A stretch of 64,000 nucleotides of DNA from Megaustenia siamemsis (Eukaryota; Mollusca; Gastropoda; Stylommatophora; Ariophantidae), in contig JAVIAB010000008.1 in assembly GCA_032433765.1 (NCBI GenBank), positions 40,853,736-40,917,735 on the forward strand, in the 5' to 3' direction. The notes below the pieces were generated by a model. The model saw only the letters and a program-made list of their open reading frames with translations. It had not been told where the DNA came from and did no database searches. The translations under genes and the position numbers were made by a program. This document shows, piece after piece, positions 12,640-23,795 of the stretch; the stretch's first letter is position 1; each line of letters begins with the position of its first letter.

Positions 12640-13197
12640 TGCCGTATCCACATCGAAGATTGGCTACCATAGAGCGCTATTCCGCTGTCTCCTGCTTTGA
12701 TAATGCAGGTTGTCATAGGCTGACTTGTTCATCTTTTGATGTTACTCGTCCATGTTAGTCTTGGTCTGCCTCTGCCTCTTTTACCTTGTATTTTCCCTTG
12801 CAAGATTACTTTTAGTAGGCTGCTGTATATATTAACATGCCCCAAAAATATCATTTATTTTATTTTGATTGTGTTTAATAGTTCTCTTTTTATTTTTAGT
12901 TGTTTTAAGACTTCATCGTTTGTTTTCTTTTCTTTCCATCCAATTTTTCATATTCTTCTGTAAATCCACATTTCAGAGGCTTAAATTTTCGGTTGTTTTC
13001 TTGTCTAATGCCCATGTTTCTGTACCATACAGGTATGTTGAGAAGACATAACATTTTGCTATTCTTAGTTTCAGCCCTTGGTGTTATTTGTTTTGATGTT
13101 AGTATATTTTTCATGGCATTAAAATTACATTTTGCCATTCTTATTATTATTTTTATTTCAGTTTTACATTTTAAATCATTGGTTATAGTATGTCCCA
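12640..13197 (-). mobile_element. LINE fragment, family A, 3' part (left of nested insertion)
   Basis: Matches the family A 3' region at about 39,540-40,100 (for example TAGTCTTGGTCTGCCTCT and the block encoding KKRKQTMKS-type C-terminal sequence). It is interrupted at 13,186-13,197 (TAGTATGTCCCA) by a plus-strand family C element and resumes at 13,966 with the same 12 bp. Confidence 0.75.
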
Positions 13198-13965
13198 AAA
13201 CAGAGGCTATGAGAATAACCAAATTAAGACACCAATTAAACATTCAGATCAAAGATAAAGAAATAAAACAAGTAGAGGTATTTGGGCACAATGTTCACAG
13301 AAGATGGAAAACTAGACAGAGAAATTGACATGAGAATACAAAAAGGAAATGCTGTCACATACCAGCTTTCACCATTGCTAAGACATCCATTTCTATGCCA
13401 GCTAAACAAAAAATGATAAATAGCATTTTCATACCAACTTTGCGCTATGAAAGTCAAACATGGACCCTTTCTAAATCACAATTAAGAAAGATCAATACAT
13501 GTGAGATGCGATGCTTGAGAAAAGTAACAAACAACACAAGAAGAGTTAGAATACCAAATGATACCATAAGAAAAATGGTAGGAACAAAACCCTGCCAAGA
13601 ATATATAGAGCAATGACAACTGAAACGGTTGAGCCACCTGGTCAGAATGAATCCTCACCAATCACCATCAATGGCGTTCTTCTCGAGAATGCATGGAAAA
13701 AGACCAAGAGGAAGACCCAGAAGAAGATGGATAGATGCAGTGACAGAGACATGAACAACAAAGGAAAATCACTAATTCAGACAGTTCGAGCAGCTCAAGG
13801 ACGACAAATGATATAAACTACGACACCTTTTAGGTATCAGTGACAGAGACATGAACAACAAAGGAAAATCACTAATTCAGACAGTTCGAGCAGCTCAAGG
13901 ACGACAAATGATATAAACTACGACACCTTTTAGGTATCAGTGAAAAGCGAAAAGAATAAGAAAGG
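13198..13965 (+). mobile_element. LINE fragment, family C, nested in family A
   Basis: The plus strand encodes the family C RT tail: KTEAMRITKLRHQLNIQI, IFIPTLRYESQTWTLSKSQL and CEMRCLRKVTNNTRR, then a WMDRCSDRDMNNKG-like tail. Flanked by a 12-bp direct repeat TAGTATGTCCCA at 13,186-13,197 and 13,966-13,977, as expected for a target-site duplication. The 3' part contains a 100-bp tandem duplication (13,741 and 13,841 start the two units). Truncated and frame-broken. Confidence 0.75.
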
Positions 13966-14101
13966 TAGTATGTCCCAGATAGTTATAGCTCTGAACTGTC
14001 TCCAGGTCTATTCTTTCAACGCTGATATCCACTTGTAGGTTTTGAGTATTATCTTTGTTTATTATCATAGTTTTAGTTTTTTGTAAATATTCATATCTAA
14101 T
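13966..14101 (-). mobile_element. LINE fragment, family A (right of nested insertion)
   Basis: Continues the family A sequence of 12,640-13,197, matching about 40,090-40,230 (TCTGAACTGTCTCCAGGTCT). It is cut again at about 14,101 by a SINE-2 copy. Confidence 0.7.
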
Positions 14102-14370
14102 CCATCTAGCTCAGTGGTTAGTGAACTGGACTACAAAGGACAAGAGGTAGAGTTGGATCCCAACCGACGGCTTCCGAGTTCACCCAGCCTTAAATGGGTA
14201 TCGGATTTTTTTTTCTGGAAAAGTAAAGCGGCACGGGCGTAATACCGACCACATTAACCCAAAAATCATGTGCCGAAGGTCTGTAAAATGTATGGTCACT
14301 AACACCATATTCCCTATACGCCACTTGGCGTGACGGGGTTCTTTACTTCTTTTTATTTTTTAACTATATG
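14102..14370 (+). mobile_element. SINE-2, copy 1 (tRNA-headed)
   Basis: The head contains the A-box-like TAGCTCAGTGGTTAG and a degenerate B box (GAGTTGGATCCC near 14,150). The body has CACCCAGCCTTAAATGGG, GGCGTAATACCGACCACATT and CCTATACGCCACTTGGCGTG, and ends with a CTTTACTT tail. It is collinear with the copy at 23,531-23,790. A possible 8-bp target duplication TAATCCAT occurs at 14,098-14,105 and 14,371-14,378. Confidence 0.75.
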
Positions 14371-14378
14371 TAATCCAT

Positions 14379-14724
14379 ATTTTAACCCTAGCCTTTGATT
14401 CGTCAAAATCACTTTAAGAAAGCAAACTTTTCCATTTAGTACGTAATAATTCACAAACTTTTAGTGAAGCCCCAATAGAGATTGGCAAGGAGACAATGGT
14501 CCAATGCAGTCTCTACTGAAGCAATAACCACTTAACTAATCAATGGCATTTATGGTCACAAGCTTTGGGTGTAAAACAAGCAGGAACCTTTACCAGCACG
14601 TGTAGAAGGTTTAATAGTCAACAACAACAAAATAATGGAACTGGAAGATACTACGGCAGGTAGTGGGTCAGAATATGTCGACAACATCCACTATGAATAT
14701 ATATAAGGGAACAAAGAACGTAAG
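14379..14724. other. No gene recognised
   Basis: Apparently unique sequence between the SINE and the (AAAG)n array. Confidence 0.5.
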
Positions 14725-15389
14725 GAAGAAATAAATGAAGAAAAGAGCAAAGAAAGAAAGAATTAAAGAAAGAAAAAGTCTAAGAAAAAAAGGAAGGAAA
14801 GAAGAAAGAAAGGATGTAACGATGAAAGGAAGAATGGAAAACAAGAAAGAAAAAAAGAAAGAAAGAAAGAATAAAGGAAATAAAGATAAAAGGGAGAAAG
14901 AAAGAAAGTAAAGATGAATTGAATAAAGAAAGAACAGAAAGAAAGAAAGGCAGGAAGAAAGTAAGAAAGAAAGAAAGCGTGAAAGAAAGAAAGAACAGAA
15001 AGAAAGAAAGAAAGCGTGAAAGAAAGAAAGAAAGAACAGAACAGAAAGAAAGAACAGAAAGAAAGAACAGAAAGAAAGAAAGAAAGCGTGAAAGAAAGAA
15101 AGAAAGAAAGAAAGCGTGAAAGAAAGAAAGAAAGAAAGAAAGAAAGAACAGAAAGAAAGAAAGAAAGAAGAAAGAAAGAAAGAAAGCGTGAAAGAAAGAA
15201 ATAAAGAAGGAAAGCGTGAAAGAAAGAAAGAAAGAACAGAAAGAAAGAGAGGCAGGAAGAAAGATATAAAGAAAGCGTGAAAGAAAGAAAGAAACAAAGC
15301 GTGAAAGAAAGAAAGCGTGAAAGAAAGAAAGAAAGAAAGAAAGAACAGAAAGAAAGAAAGGCAGGAAGAAAGGAAGAAAGAAAGCGTGA

Positions 15390-15425
<36 letters not shown>

Positions 15426-15426
15426 A

Positions 15427-15481
<55 letters not shown>

Positions 15482-15509
15482 GCAGGAAGAAAGGAAGAAA
15501 GAAAGCGTG

Positions 15510-15549
<40 letters not shown>

Positions 15550-15693
15550 GAAGAAAGACAGAAAGAAAGAAAATAAGAAGGAAAGAAAAAAAGAAAGAAA
15601 AAAGAAAGAAAAAAGAAAGAAAGAAAGAAAAAAGAAAGAAAGAAAGAAAGAGAAAAGAAAGAAAGAAAGAAAAAAGAAAGAAAGAAAGAAAGA

Positions 15694-15792
<99 letters not shown>

Positions 15793-15798
15793 AGAAAA

Positions 15799-15846
<48 letters not shown>

Positions 15847-15848
15847 AA
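14725..15848. repeat. (AAAG)n polypurine array with GCGTG interruptions
   Basis: About 1.1 kb in which the plus strand is almost entirely purine: AAAG/GAAA units, with periodic interruptions GAAAGCGTGAAAG, GAACAGAAAG and GGCAGGAAG, and a nearly pure run at about 15,700-15,848. The open frames on both strands (K/E/R-rich plus, S/F/L-rich minus) are by-products of the repeat. Confidence 0.95.
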
Positions 15849-16154
15849 CGCCTCCAGGTTGATACATTGGAGATTTTACGTTATTGTCATATTGTTGTGA
15901 CCTCCAGCACAACGTCAAGCAACATTTCTTTCCAAACCCAAAAAAATCATCCTTACCCACTTAGGCCACAAAGAAGAAATCAACCAGTCAGGGACTCTAA
16001 CCACTCCTCTTGTCCTCAAGAGACCTCACAATAGCCAATCGACTCTACCACTGCTTCCACCATGAGCTTAAATTTGTGGAAAGTTACAATTTTCTAGTAA
16101 ATTCTGCTTTTAAAAAAATTGGCTTGCCACATTATGATGTTGATGTGCATAAAT
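15849..16154. other. No gene recognised
   Basis: Non-repetitive sequence following the (AAAG)n array; only a short open frame continuing out of the array. Confidence 0.4.
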
Positions 16155-16235
16155 AAAGTAAAGAGCCCCGTCCCGCCAAGTGGCGTATAGAGAATATGGT
16201 GTTAGTGACCATAGATTTTACAGACATTCAGCGAT
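16155..16235 (-). mobile_element. SINE-2 3'-end fragment
   Basis: Reverse complement of the SINE-2 tail: CCGCCAAGTGGCGTATAG and AATATGGTGTTAGTGACCAT match the 3' part of copies at 14,102 and 23,531. The tRNA head is missing. Confidence 0.7.
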
Positions 16236-16634
16236 GTGCATAAAGAAAGCTAATTAATTACCAAGTCTTTTGGGTGTTTCTGATTCATGGTAATCATCAA
16301 AAGCAATAATGTTAAACGGAAAAAAAACATTGTTTCTTGAGTTTATGAACGTTTTGTTTCTGTATATTTCTGTTTTACTTCTCAATGTGTAATCAACGGG
16401 AAGACGGGGAAATGAGAGAGAGAAATCAATTGATTAGAAACAGGGGAAAAGGAGAAAGAAAGAAGGAAAAAGAGGAAGAAGAGCAAGAACGAAAATAAGA
16501 AGACTTATGATCTGAAGGGGGAAAAAATGATGGAGAAAACAAAAGGAAATGCAAGATGTATTAACAGCAACAGAAGATGATGATGATGATGATAATGATT
16601 ATAATGAAAATTGAGGTGAAAAAATGATGAAATG

Positions 16635-16953
16635 TTTTTTTTTTGCGTTCGTCAGCTTTCACCTCTTGCGAAGTCCCTATAGACTAGGAACTGAATTTAT
16701 GCGTGTTAATCCGGATTTCCTATGTGCACAGGGGTTCCTTGTCGCACAGGCAGATAACTCCGTCTTCGGAGGCACTCATTATTTTTCCGTCGATGAGTAA
16801 TTGACGTTTCAAGCCGGGCTTCGCTGCTCACACCAGGGGTGGTTGCCGCAGAGAGAAATCAGAAATACAAATCCCAACTGGCCCAGCCGGGATTTGAACA
16901 CATGGCCTCTCTGTCTCGACACCAGCGTCTTGCCTGGAGACCAACCAGTCCCC
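16635..16953 (-). mobile_element. SINE-1, copy 2 (tRNA-headed)
   Basis: Full-length match to 5711-6029. On the minus strand it begins GGGGACTGGTTGGTCTCC, carries a B-box-like GTTCAAATCCCGG about 55 nt in, then a body with TGCACAGGGG-type sequence (plus-strand notation) and an A-rich 3' end at about 16,635-16,645. The two copies differ at many sites, so this insertion is not recent. Confidence 0.75.
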
Positions 16954-17329
16954 GCATATAATGATGATGAAGAGTAAGCAGAGAAATAGATGGATAAATA
17001 GTCAGCTGTAGAGAAGATGAAGAAGAAAAACTGCTCTAATGTCGCCTAGAAGACAGACTGTGGTTGAGTGGATGGTGTCTCGCAGAGAGGAAGATAGAAG
17101 CCCCAAAGACTTGTGAGCTGAAGAAGTAGCAGTAGAAGATGACGATGATGATGACAGTTGTGATGATGTTGATAATGATGATGATGATGACTTTTAGGAT
17201 AATGATGATGATGATGACGATTAAACGGGACAATAAAGAAAGTAGGATATTAAAGAAACACATCTCATTTAGTGTATTAAACTGTAGTGGCGATAAAAAA
17301 TTAAGAGGAAAAACAAATATAATTAAATA

Positions 17330-18345
17330 AAGATATAGAGAAGTGTAATTAAATATAGATAAAGGAAAGTGTAATTAAATAAAGATGAAATAGAAGTGTA
17401 ATTAAATAAAGATGAAATAAAAGTGTAATTAAATAAAGATAAAGGAAGATGTAATTAAATAAAGATGAAATAGAAGTGTAATTAAATAAAGATGAAATAT
17501 AAGTGTAATTAAATAAAGATGAAATAGAAGTGTAATTAAATAAAGATGAAATAGAAGTGTAATTTAAAAAGATGAAATAGAAGTGTAATTAAATAAAGAT
17601 GGAATAAAAGTGTAATTAAATAAAGATAAAGGAAGATGTAATTAAATAAAGATGAAATAGAAGTGTAATTAAATAAAGATGAAATAGAAGTGTAATTAAA
17701 TAAAGATGAAATAGAAGTGTAATTAAATAAAGATGAAATAGAAGTGTAATTAAATAAAGATAAAGGAAGATGTAATTAAATAAAGATGAAATAGAAGTGT
17801 AATTAAATAAAGATAAAGGAAGATGTAATTAAATAAAGATGAAATAGAAGTGTAATTAAATAAAGATGAAATAGAAGTGTAATTAAATAAAGATGAAATA
17901 GAAGTGTAATTAAATAACGATGAAATAGAAGTGTAATTAAATAAAGATGAAATAAAAGTGTAATTAAATAAAGATAAAGGAAGATGTAATTAAATAAAGA
18001 TGAAATAGAAGTGTAATTAAATAAAGATGAAATAGAAGTGTAATTAAATAAAGATAAAGGAAGATGTAATTAAATAAAGATGAAATAGAAGTGTAATTAA
18101 ATAAAGATGAAATAGAAGTGTAATTAAATAAAGATGAAATAGAAGTGTAATTAAATAAAGATAAAGGAAAGTGTAATTAAATAAAGATGAAATAGAAGTG
18201 TAATTAAATAAAGATGAAATAGAAGTGTAATTAAATAAAGATGAAATAGAAGTGTAATTAAATAACGATGAAATTGAAGTGTAATTAAATAAAGATGAAA
18301 TAGAAGTGTAATTAAATAAAGATGAAATAGAAGTGCAATTATATG
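17330..18345. repeat. 27-bp tandem array (about 37 copies)
   Basis: The unit reads GTGTAATTAAATAAAGATGA followed by AATAGAA, with a recurrent variant AAAGGAAGAT. The order of variants looks semi-regular. The minus-strand frame (FNYTSISSL repeats) is a by-product of the 27-bp period. Confidence 0.95.
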
Positions 18346-18446
18346 AAGATGGAAAAAGAAACATTAGAGTTTGCCAATTCAATTGTTCACGATCGGTTCC
18401 TCAAAAAATGAACAAAGTTCAGGAAATGAATCGAGATTGAAATGAA

Positions 18447-19082
18447 ACAAATTCTTCTTCTTCTCCTCTTTCCATCCTCATCTGCCTTTCAGCGTCGAGG
18501 GGAGATATAATTTGCGGTCTTTTGCTCTTCTGTTCGCCTCTGCTGCTGTTATGTTTCCTAGTGCTTCTAATATTCCATCGATCCATCTTTTTCATGGTCG
18601 ACCCTTGGGTCTGGTGTTCTCACAACGTTTGTTGAAAGCTCGTTGTGTTGTGTTTTGTTCTTTCTGCCTTGCCACGTGACCAAACCATTTTATCTGTTGT
18701 TTCCTTATACATGTATATTATATGGCGGGGACTATTCCTAGCTTTTTTCTCAGTTCTTCATTTCTGATCTTATCTCGTAGACTGTTTCCTGTCATTCGTC
18801 TAACACATTTCATCTCTGTAGAGGTTATTTTTCTTATTGCTTTTGCATCTAGGGTCCAGGTCTGACATTGGTAGGACAACATTGGGATGAAGATTGTATT
18901 GTATAGTGCTCGTTTTGCCTCCAGAGTTATTTCCTTGTTGGACAATAGTGGTGATAACTGTCCGATGATTTGACAAGCTTTGTTGCATTTTGATTCTATC
19001 TCTGCTGTTTGGGAATTATCGTTTGTCATTATACTTCGTAGGTATTTGAATTCTTCTATTTGTTTTAGTTGACAAATTAGTT
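18447..19082 (-). mobile_element. LINE 3' fragment, family C' (RTE-like)
   Basis: The minus strand encodes SQTAEIESKCNKACQIIGQL, ALYNTIFIPMLSYQCQTWTL, KAIRKITSTEMKCVRRMTGN and RNEELRKKLGIVPAI, followed after a stop by a WIDGILEALGN-type tail. It ends with a GAAGAAGAAG tail on the minus strand (18,447-18,460). The plus-strand copy at 20,640-21,135 is of the same family in opposite orientation. Confidence 0.75.
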
Positions 19083-19185
19083 GATTTTAGAATGGCGAGA
19101 AACAGAATGATTTGGAAAATGTTTCTTGAAGACCTATGCTCCACAGGAGGCCGAAAAGAAGAAGACGATTACTCTACTAAATGAT
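19083..19185 (+). mobile_element. LINE 3'-end stub (family D-like)
   Basis: Encodes MARNRMIWKMFLEDLCSTGG, similar to the C-terminus of family D (RTTWKVFVEDLCSTGS), followed by a GAAGAAGA tail. About 100 bp only. Confidence 0.6.
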
Positions 19186-19699
19186 CATTCATAATTTATT
19201 TACTTTATCAGTAAACTATTTACGTTTTATGTGTAGTGTCACAATTAAAACCTCTCCCTGAAAATATCAGCTTTAAGAATGAGTGGAATGTACTAGACCC
19301 AGGACATCTTTATTCATAAACGATGCAATATTTCCAACATTGGAACTAAAATGCCACTTTGAGATTAAAATAAACAGCCGTGTAAAGCGACACACTTCTT
19401 TAACTTTCGTGTTGCAATCTAAAGGGCAATGTATACATCCGGTTCATAAATAAGGGAATACTTCTCGTTTTGTTTTAATCCAATGACTCCGACCATGCAT
19501 GCATCAACCAGTGATATGTGTCAAGGGTCAAGTGATTGTTTCGCAAACAATAAAACAAGAGGGTTCTTTAAAAAAAAAAAATAAAAAGCATTTGCATAAA
19601 AATCAAGTTAAAATAATAAATGTGTCCCGGACTCCTCTTTAAGTGTCACAACAGGCGGTCGGAATTTTACAGCAATCGAATCCATAGGTTTTTTGTGGC
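19186..19699. other. No gene recognised
   Basis: Unique AT-rich sequence with an A-run near 19,570. Confidence 0.5.
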
Positions 19700-20465
19700 T
19701 TTACCCTCCCCTGGTCTCTGGCTAGTGAGATCCAAAGTCTAGCCCTTTCTGGGTAGTGAGATATGATGGCTAGCGCTCTCTGGGTGGTGAGATCCGAAGT
19801 CTAACCCGTTTCTGAGTAGTGAGATCCGATGTCTAGCCCTTTCTGGCTAATGAGATCCGATGTCTAGCCCTCTCTGGCTAGTGAGATCCGATGTCTAGCC
19901 CGCTCTGGCTGATGAGATCCGATGTCTAGCCCTCTCTGGCTAGTGAGATCCAATGTCTAGCCCATTCTGGTTAGTGAGATCCGATGTCTAGTCCTCTCTG
20001 GGTGGTGAGATCCGATATCTAGCCCGCTCTGGGTAGTGAGATCCGTTGTCTAGCCCTCTCTGCGTAGTGAGATCCGATGTCTAGCCCTCTCTGGGTGGTG
20101 AGATCCGATGTCTAGCCATCTATGGGTGGTGAGATCCGTTGTCTAGCCCTCTCTGGGTAGTGAGATCTGATGTCTAGCCCTCTCTGGGTAGTGAGATCCG
20201 ATGTCTAGCCCTCTCTGGGTAGTGAGATCCGATGTCTAGCCCTCTCTGGGTAGTGAGATCAGATGTCTAGCCTTCTCTTTGTAGTGAGATCCGATATCTA
20301 GCCCTCTCTGGGTAGTGAGATCAGATGTCTAGTCTTCTCTTTGTAGTGAGATCCGATGTCTAGCCCTCTCTGGATAGTGAGATCAGATGTCTAGCCTTCT
20401 CTTTGTAGTGAGATCCGATATCTAGCCCTCTCTGGATAGAGAAATCTGATGTCTAGCTATCTCTT
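19700..20465. repeat. 31-bp tandem array (about 24 copies)
   Basis: The unit contains TAGTGAGATCCGATGTCTAG followed by CCCTCTCTGGG. Left-end units use the variant TGGCTAGTGAG, while right-end units alternate with a CTTCTCTTTG variant, giving a two-unit (62-bp) higher-order pattern at about 20,240-20,440. Confidence 0.95.
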
Positions 20466-20639
20466 TGAAAACGAGAAAAAGAGGAGGTCCCGTGTGCACG
20501 GTCACACGTTGGGAATTTCAAGTCGTAAAGAGCTGGCCAAAATTGTCGCTGCCTGGGCAAAAATTTTTAAGCAAAGCTACCCAACCATGCCGAAGACGGA
20601 TATGTCGGGCCTAAAGGCTCAGAGATCGCGGCTGTGTTG

Positions 20640-21135
20640 CAAAATATTGACACAACGCATCCAGCCCCACTTAACAGGTAAAGAAGAAAAGAAGAGAAGA
20701 AAACACATTTATTTAAATCATAATTTTTTGCAAAGGAACGTAGAGTATACTGCCAATAAGAAAGATAACGACCACCGAAATGAAATGTGTCAGAAGAATG
20801 ACATGAAACAACTTAAGGGACAGAGTAAGAAACACTGACCTGAGGAAGAAAGTCGAAATTGAACCAGCCATCGAATATATAAAGAAACAACAGATAAATT
20901 GGTTTGGCCACATAAGAAGACAAAAAGAACTAACGATGACTCAAAGAGCCATAAACAAACGCTACGAAAACGCCAGATTAAGAGGAAGACCGAGAAAGAG
21001 ATGTATAAAGGGAATACTAGAGTCACTAGGAGGAATAACATCAGAAGAGGCCAACAGAAGAGCAAAGAATCGCAGATTGTTTCTCCCCTCGACGCCAACG
21101 ACAGCAGAGAAAGGATAGAAGAAGAAGAAGAAGAA
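20640..21135 (+). mobile_element. LINE 3' fragment, family C' (plus orientation)
   Basis: Plus-strand reading gives a VEIEPAIEYIKKQQINWFGH block near 20,850-20,910, then [40 protein letters not shown] and SPLDAN-like terminal sequence, ending in (GAA)n at 21,117-21,136. RT catalytic motifs are absent. Confidence 0.7.
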
Positions 21136-21352
21136 GCAAGCTACTGGAACCATAAGTATACACACATTTCATCAATTGCTGAAAGCAACTGTGCGTGCCT
21201 GGATTTGTCCATAAAGCTGTTACCATTAAGTCAAGTTGAACAAAAATGAACGTTCTGAACGCGTTTTGTATGTGGTGTCTATATTGTATCTCGGCTGTTT
21301 GAAAATATCGACGCGATATCGTTAAAAGACATTTATAGGTGGGATTGAATGG

Positions 21353-21368
21353 TGGGGGGGGGGGGGGG
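21353..21368. repeat. Poly-G run
   Basis: About 16 consecutive G. Such runs are error-prone in sequencing and the length should not be trusted. Confidence 0.8.
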
Positions 21369-21399
21369 CGCAGTAGAGAGACTAACAAGTAGAGAGATG

Positions 21400-23330
21400 A
21401 GCAAATAAATGGATGGATGGCTGAATAGTGGACATGAGTAGAAGGACGGAACAGTGAATGGATTAAATGATGGATGGAAGGATGGGGGTCCTGGGAGACG
21501 GATTGGTGGGTGATTAGATGGATATATGGATGAATGGATGGAAGGATGATTGCATGGGGGTCCTGGGAGACGGATTTGTGGGTGATTAGATGGATATATG
21601 GATGAACCGGTGGAAGGGAAATTGGTTGGATGAATGGATGGATGAACCGGTGGAAGGGAAAGTGGTTGGATGGATGGATGGTTGAACCGGTGGAAGGGAA
21701 AGTGGATGGATGGATGAACCGGTGGAAGGGAAAGTTGTTGGATGAATGGATGGATGAACCGGTGGACGGGAAAGTGGATGGATGGATGGATGGATGGTTG
21801 AACCGGTGGAAGGGAAAGTGGTTGGATGGATGGATGGTTGAACAGGTGGAAGGGAAAGTGGTTGGATGGATGGATGGTTGAACCGGTGGAAGGGAAAATG
21901 GTTGGATGGATGGATGGTTGAACCGGTGGAAGGGAAAGTGGTTGGATGGATGGATGGTTGAACCGGTGGAAGGGAAAGTGGTTGGATGGATGGATGGATG
22001 GATGGATGGATGGATGGATGGATGGATGGATGGATGGATGGTTGAACCGGTGGAAGGGAAATTGGATGGATGGATGGATGGTTGAACCGGTGGAAGGGAA
22101 ATTGGTTGGATGGATGGATGGATGGATGGATGGATGGATGGTTGAACCGGTGGAAGGGAAAGTGGTTGGATGGATGGATGGTTGAACCGGTGGAAGGGAA
22201 AGTGGTTGGATGGATGGATGGTTGAACCGGTGGAAGGGAAATTGGTTGGATGGATGGATGGATGGATGGATGAATGGTTGAACCGGTGGACGGTAAAGTG
22301 GATGGATGGATGGATGAACCGGTGGACGGGAAAGTGGATGGATGGATGGATGGATGGATGGATGGATGAACCGGTGGACGGGAAAGTGGATGGATGGATG
22401 AACCGGTGGACGGGAAAGTGGATGGATGGATGAACCGGTGGACGGGAAATGGATGGATGGATGGATGGATGGATGGATGGATGGATGGATGGATGGATGG
22501 ATGGATGGATGGATGATGAACCGGTGGAAGGGAAAGTGGATGGATGGATGAACCGGTGGAAGGGAAAGTGGTTGGATGAATGGATGGATGAACCGGTGGA
22601 CGGGAAAGTGGATGGATGGATGAACCGGTGGAAGGGAAAGTGGATGGATGGATGAACCGGTGGAAGGGAAAGTGGTTGGATGAATGGATGGATGAACTGG
22701 TGGACGGAAAAGTGGATGGATGGATGAACCGGTGGACGGGAAAGTGGATGGATGGATGAACCGGTGGAAGGGAAAGTGGTTGGATGGATGGATGGTTGAA
22801 CCGGTGGAAGGGAAAGTGGTTGGATGGATGGATGGATGAACCGGTGGAAGGGACAGTGGTTGGATGGATGGATGGATGGATGGATGGATGGATGGATGGA
22901 TGGATGGATGGATGGATGAACCGGTGGACGGGAAAGGGGATGGATGGATGAACCGGTGGAAGGGAAAGTGGTTGGATAGATGGATGGATGAACCGGTGGA
23001 AGGGACAGTGGATGGATGGATGGATGGATGGATGGATGGATGGATGGATGGATGGATGGATGGATGGATGGATGGATGGATGGATGGATGGATGGATGAA
23101 CTGGTGGAAGGGAAAGTGGTTGGATGGATGGATGGATGGATGAACGGATGGATTGATGGATTAATGGTTGGATGGGGAGCCTGGGTGATGGACTGGTGAG
23201 TTAATGAATGGATAGGTGGATGGACGATGGATGGATCAATGGGTGGATGGGAAAATGGATGGATGGATGATGGATGGATTGGATAGAAGGATGGATGGAT
23301 CGATGGATAAATAGGCGGACGGTTGGGTCG
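21400..23330. repeat. GGAT-based compound array with 22-bp GAACCGGTGG insert
   Basis: (GGAT)n tracts of variable length alternate with a conserved block GAACCGGTGGAAGGGAAAGT or its GGACGGG variant. The alternation forms a higher-order repeat whose length varies with the number of GGAT units. Plus-strand open frames rich in W, M, D, G are by-products. Flanking sequence to 23,330 consists of diverged GGAT words. Confidence 0.95.
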
Positions 23331-23424
23331 ATGGATAGATACTCCGATAGATATTCTGATTCATAGACAGAAGTATATATGTGTATATAAATAAATGTAT
23401 GCATTAGCGGAAAGCCAGGTGGCT

Positions 23425-23500
23425 GTGTCCGGTTAGCGCAATCGATAGGCGGTTGGCTTACCACGGCAACAGCCGGGGTTCGTAATCCTGGCGAGGACAC
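23425..23500 (+). mobile_element. tRNA-like sequence (tRNA pseudogene or SINE head)
   Basis: 76 nt with tRNA-like layout: a 6-bp acceptor pairing GTGTCC (23,425-23,430) with GGACAC (23,495-23,500), D-arm-like GGTTAGCGCAATCGATAGGC, and a T-arm-like GGGGTTCGTAATCCTGG with one extra base in the loop region. The anticodon arm has a mismatch. It is directly followed by a short inverted repeat and then SINE-2. More likely a degenerate tRNA-derived repeat than a working tRNA gene. Confidence 0.5.
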
Positions 23501-23508
23501 CTGGGTTT

Positions 23509-23531
23509 TACTAATTCCCTAAAAATTAGTA
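23509..23531. repeat. 8-bp perfect inverted repeat
   Basis: TACTAATT (23,509-23,516) and AATTAGTA (23,524-23,531) are exact reverse complements around a 7-nt loop, located between the tRNA-like unit and SINE-2. Confidence 0.6.
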
Positions 23532-23790
23532 GGAGCCGCGATAGCTCAGTGGTTAGTGAACTGGACTACTACGGACAAGGGGTAGGGTTCGATCCCAACC
23601 GACGGCTCCGGGTTCACCCAGCCTTAAATGGGTACCGGATTTTTTCTGGGAAAGTAAAAGCAGCACGGGCGTAATACCGACCACATTACCCCAAAAATCA
23701 TGTGCTGAAGGTCTGTAAAATATAGGGTCACTAACACCATATTTCCCTATACGCCACTTGGCGTGACGGGGGGTACTTTACTTACTAGGT
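23531..23790 (+). mobile_element. SINE-2, copy 2 (tRNA-headed, best preserved)
   Basis: The head reads GATAGCTCAGTGGTTAGTGA, with a consensus-like B box GGTTCGATCCCAACCG about 45 nt later. The body has CACCCAGCCTTAAATGGGTA, GCACGGGCGTAATACCGACC and TACGCCACTTGGCGTGACGG. The tail is TACTTTACTTA. The A and B boxes suggest a tRNA-derived RNA polymerase III promoter. The pair (tRNA-like unit plus SINE-2) is bracketed by AGGTGGCTGT at 23,418-23,427 and about 23,786-23,795, a possible duplication. Confidence 0.8.
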
Positions 23791-23795
23791 GGCTG

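Noticed and set aside
14668..16034. S/F/L-rich and K/E/R-rich open frames
   Set aside because: By-products of the (AAAG)n array.
21630..23199. [17 protein letters not shown] repeat proteins
   Set aside because: Translation of the GGAT compound satellite.
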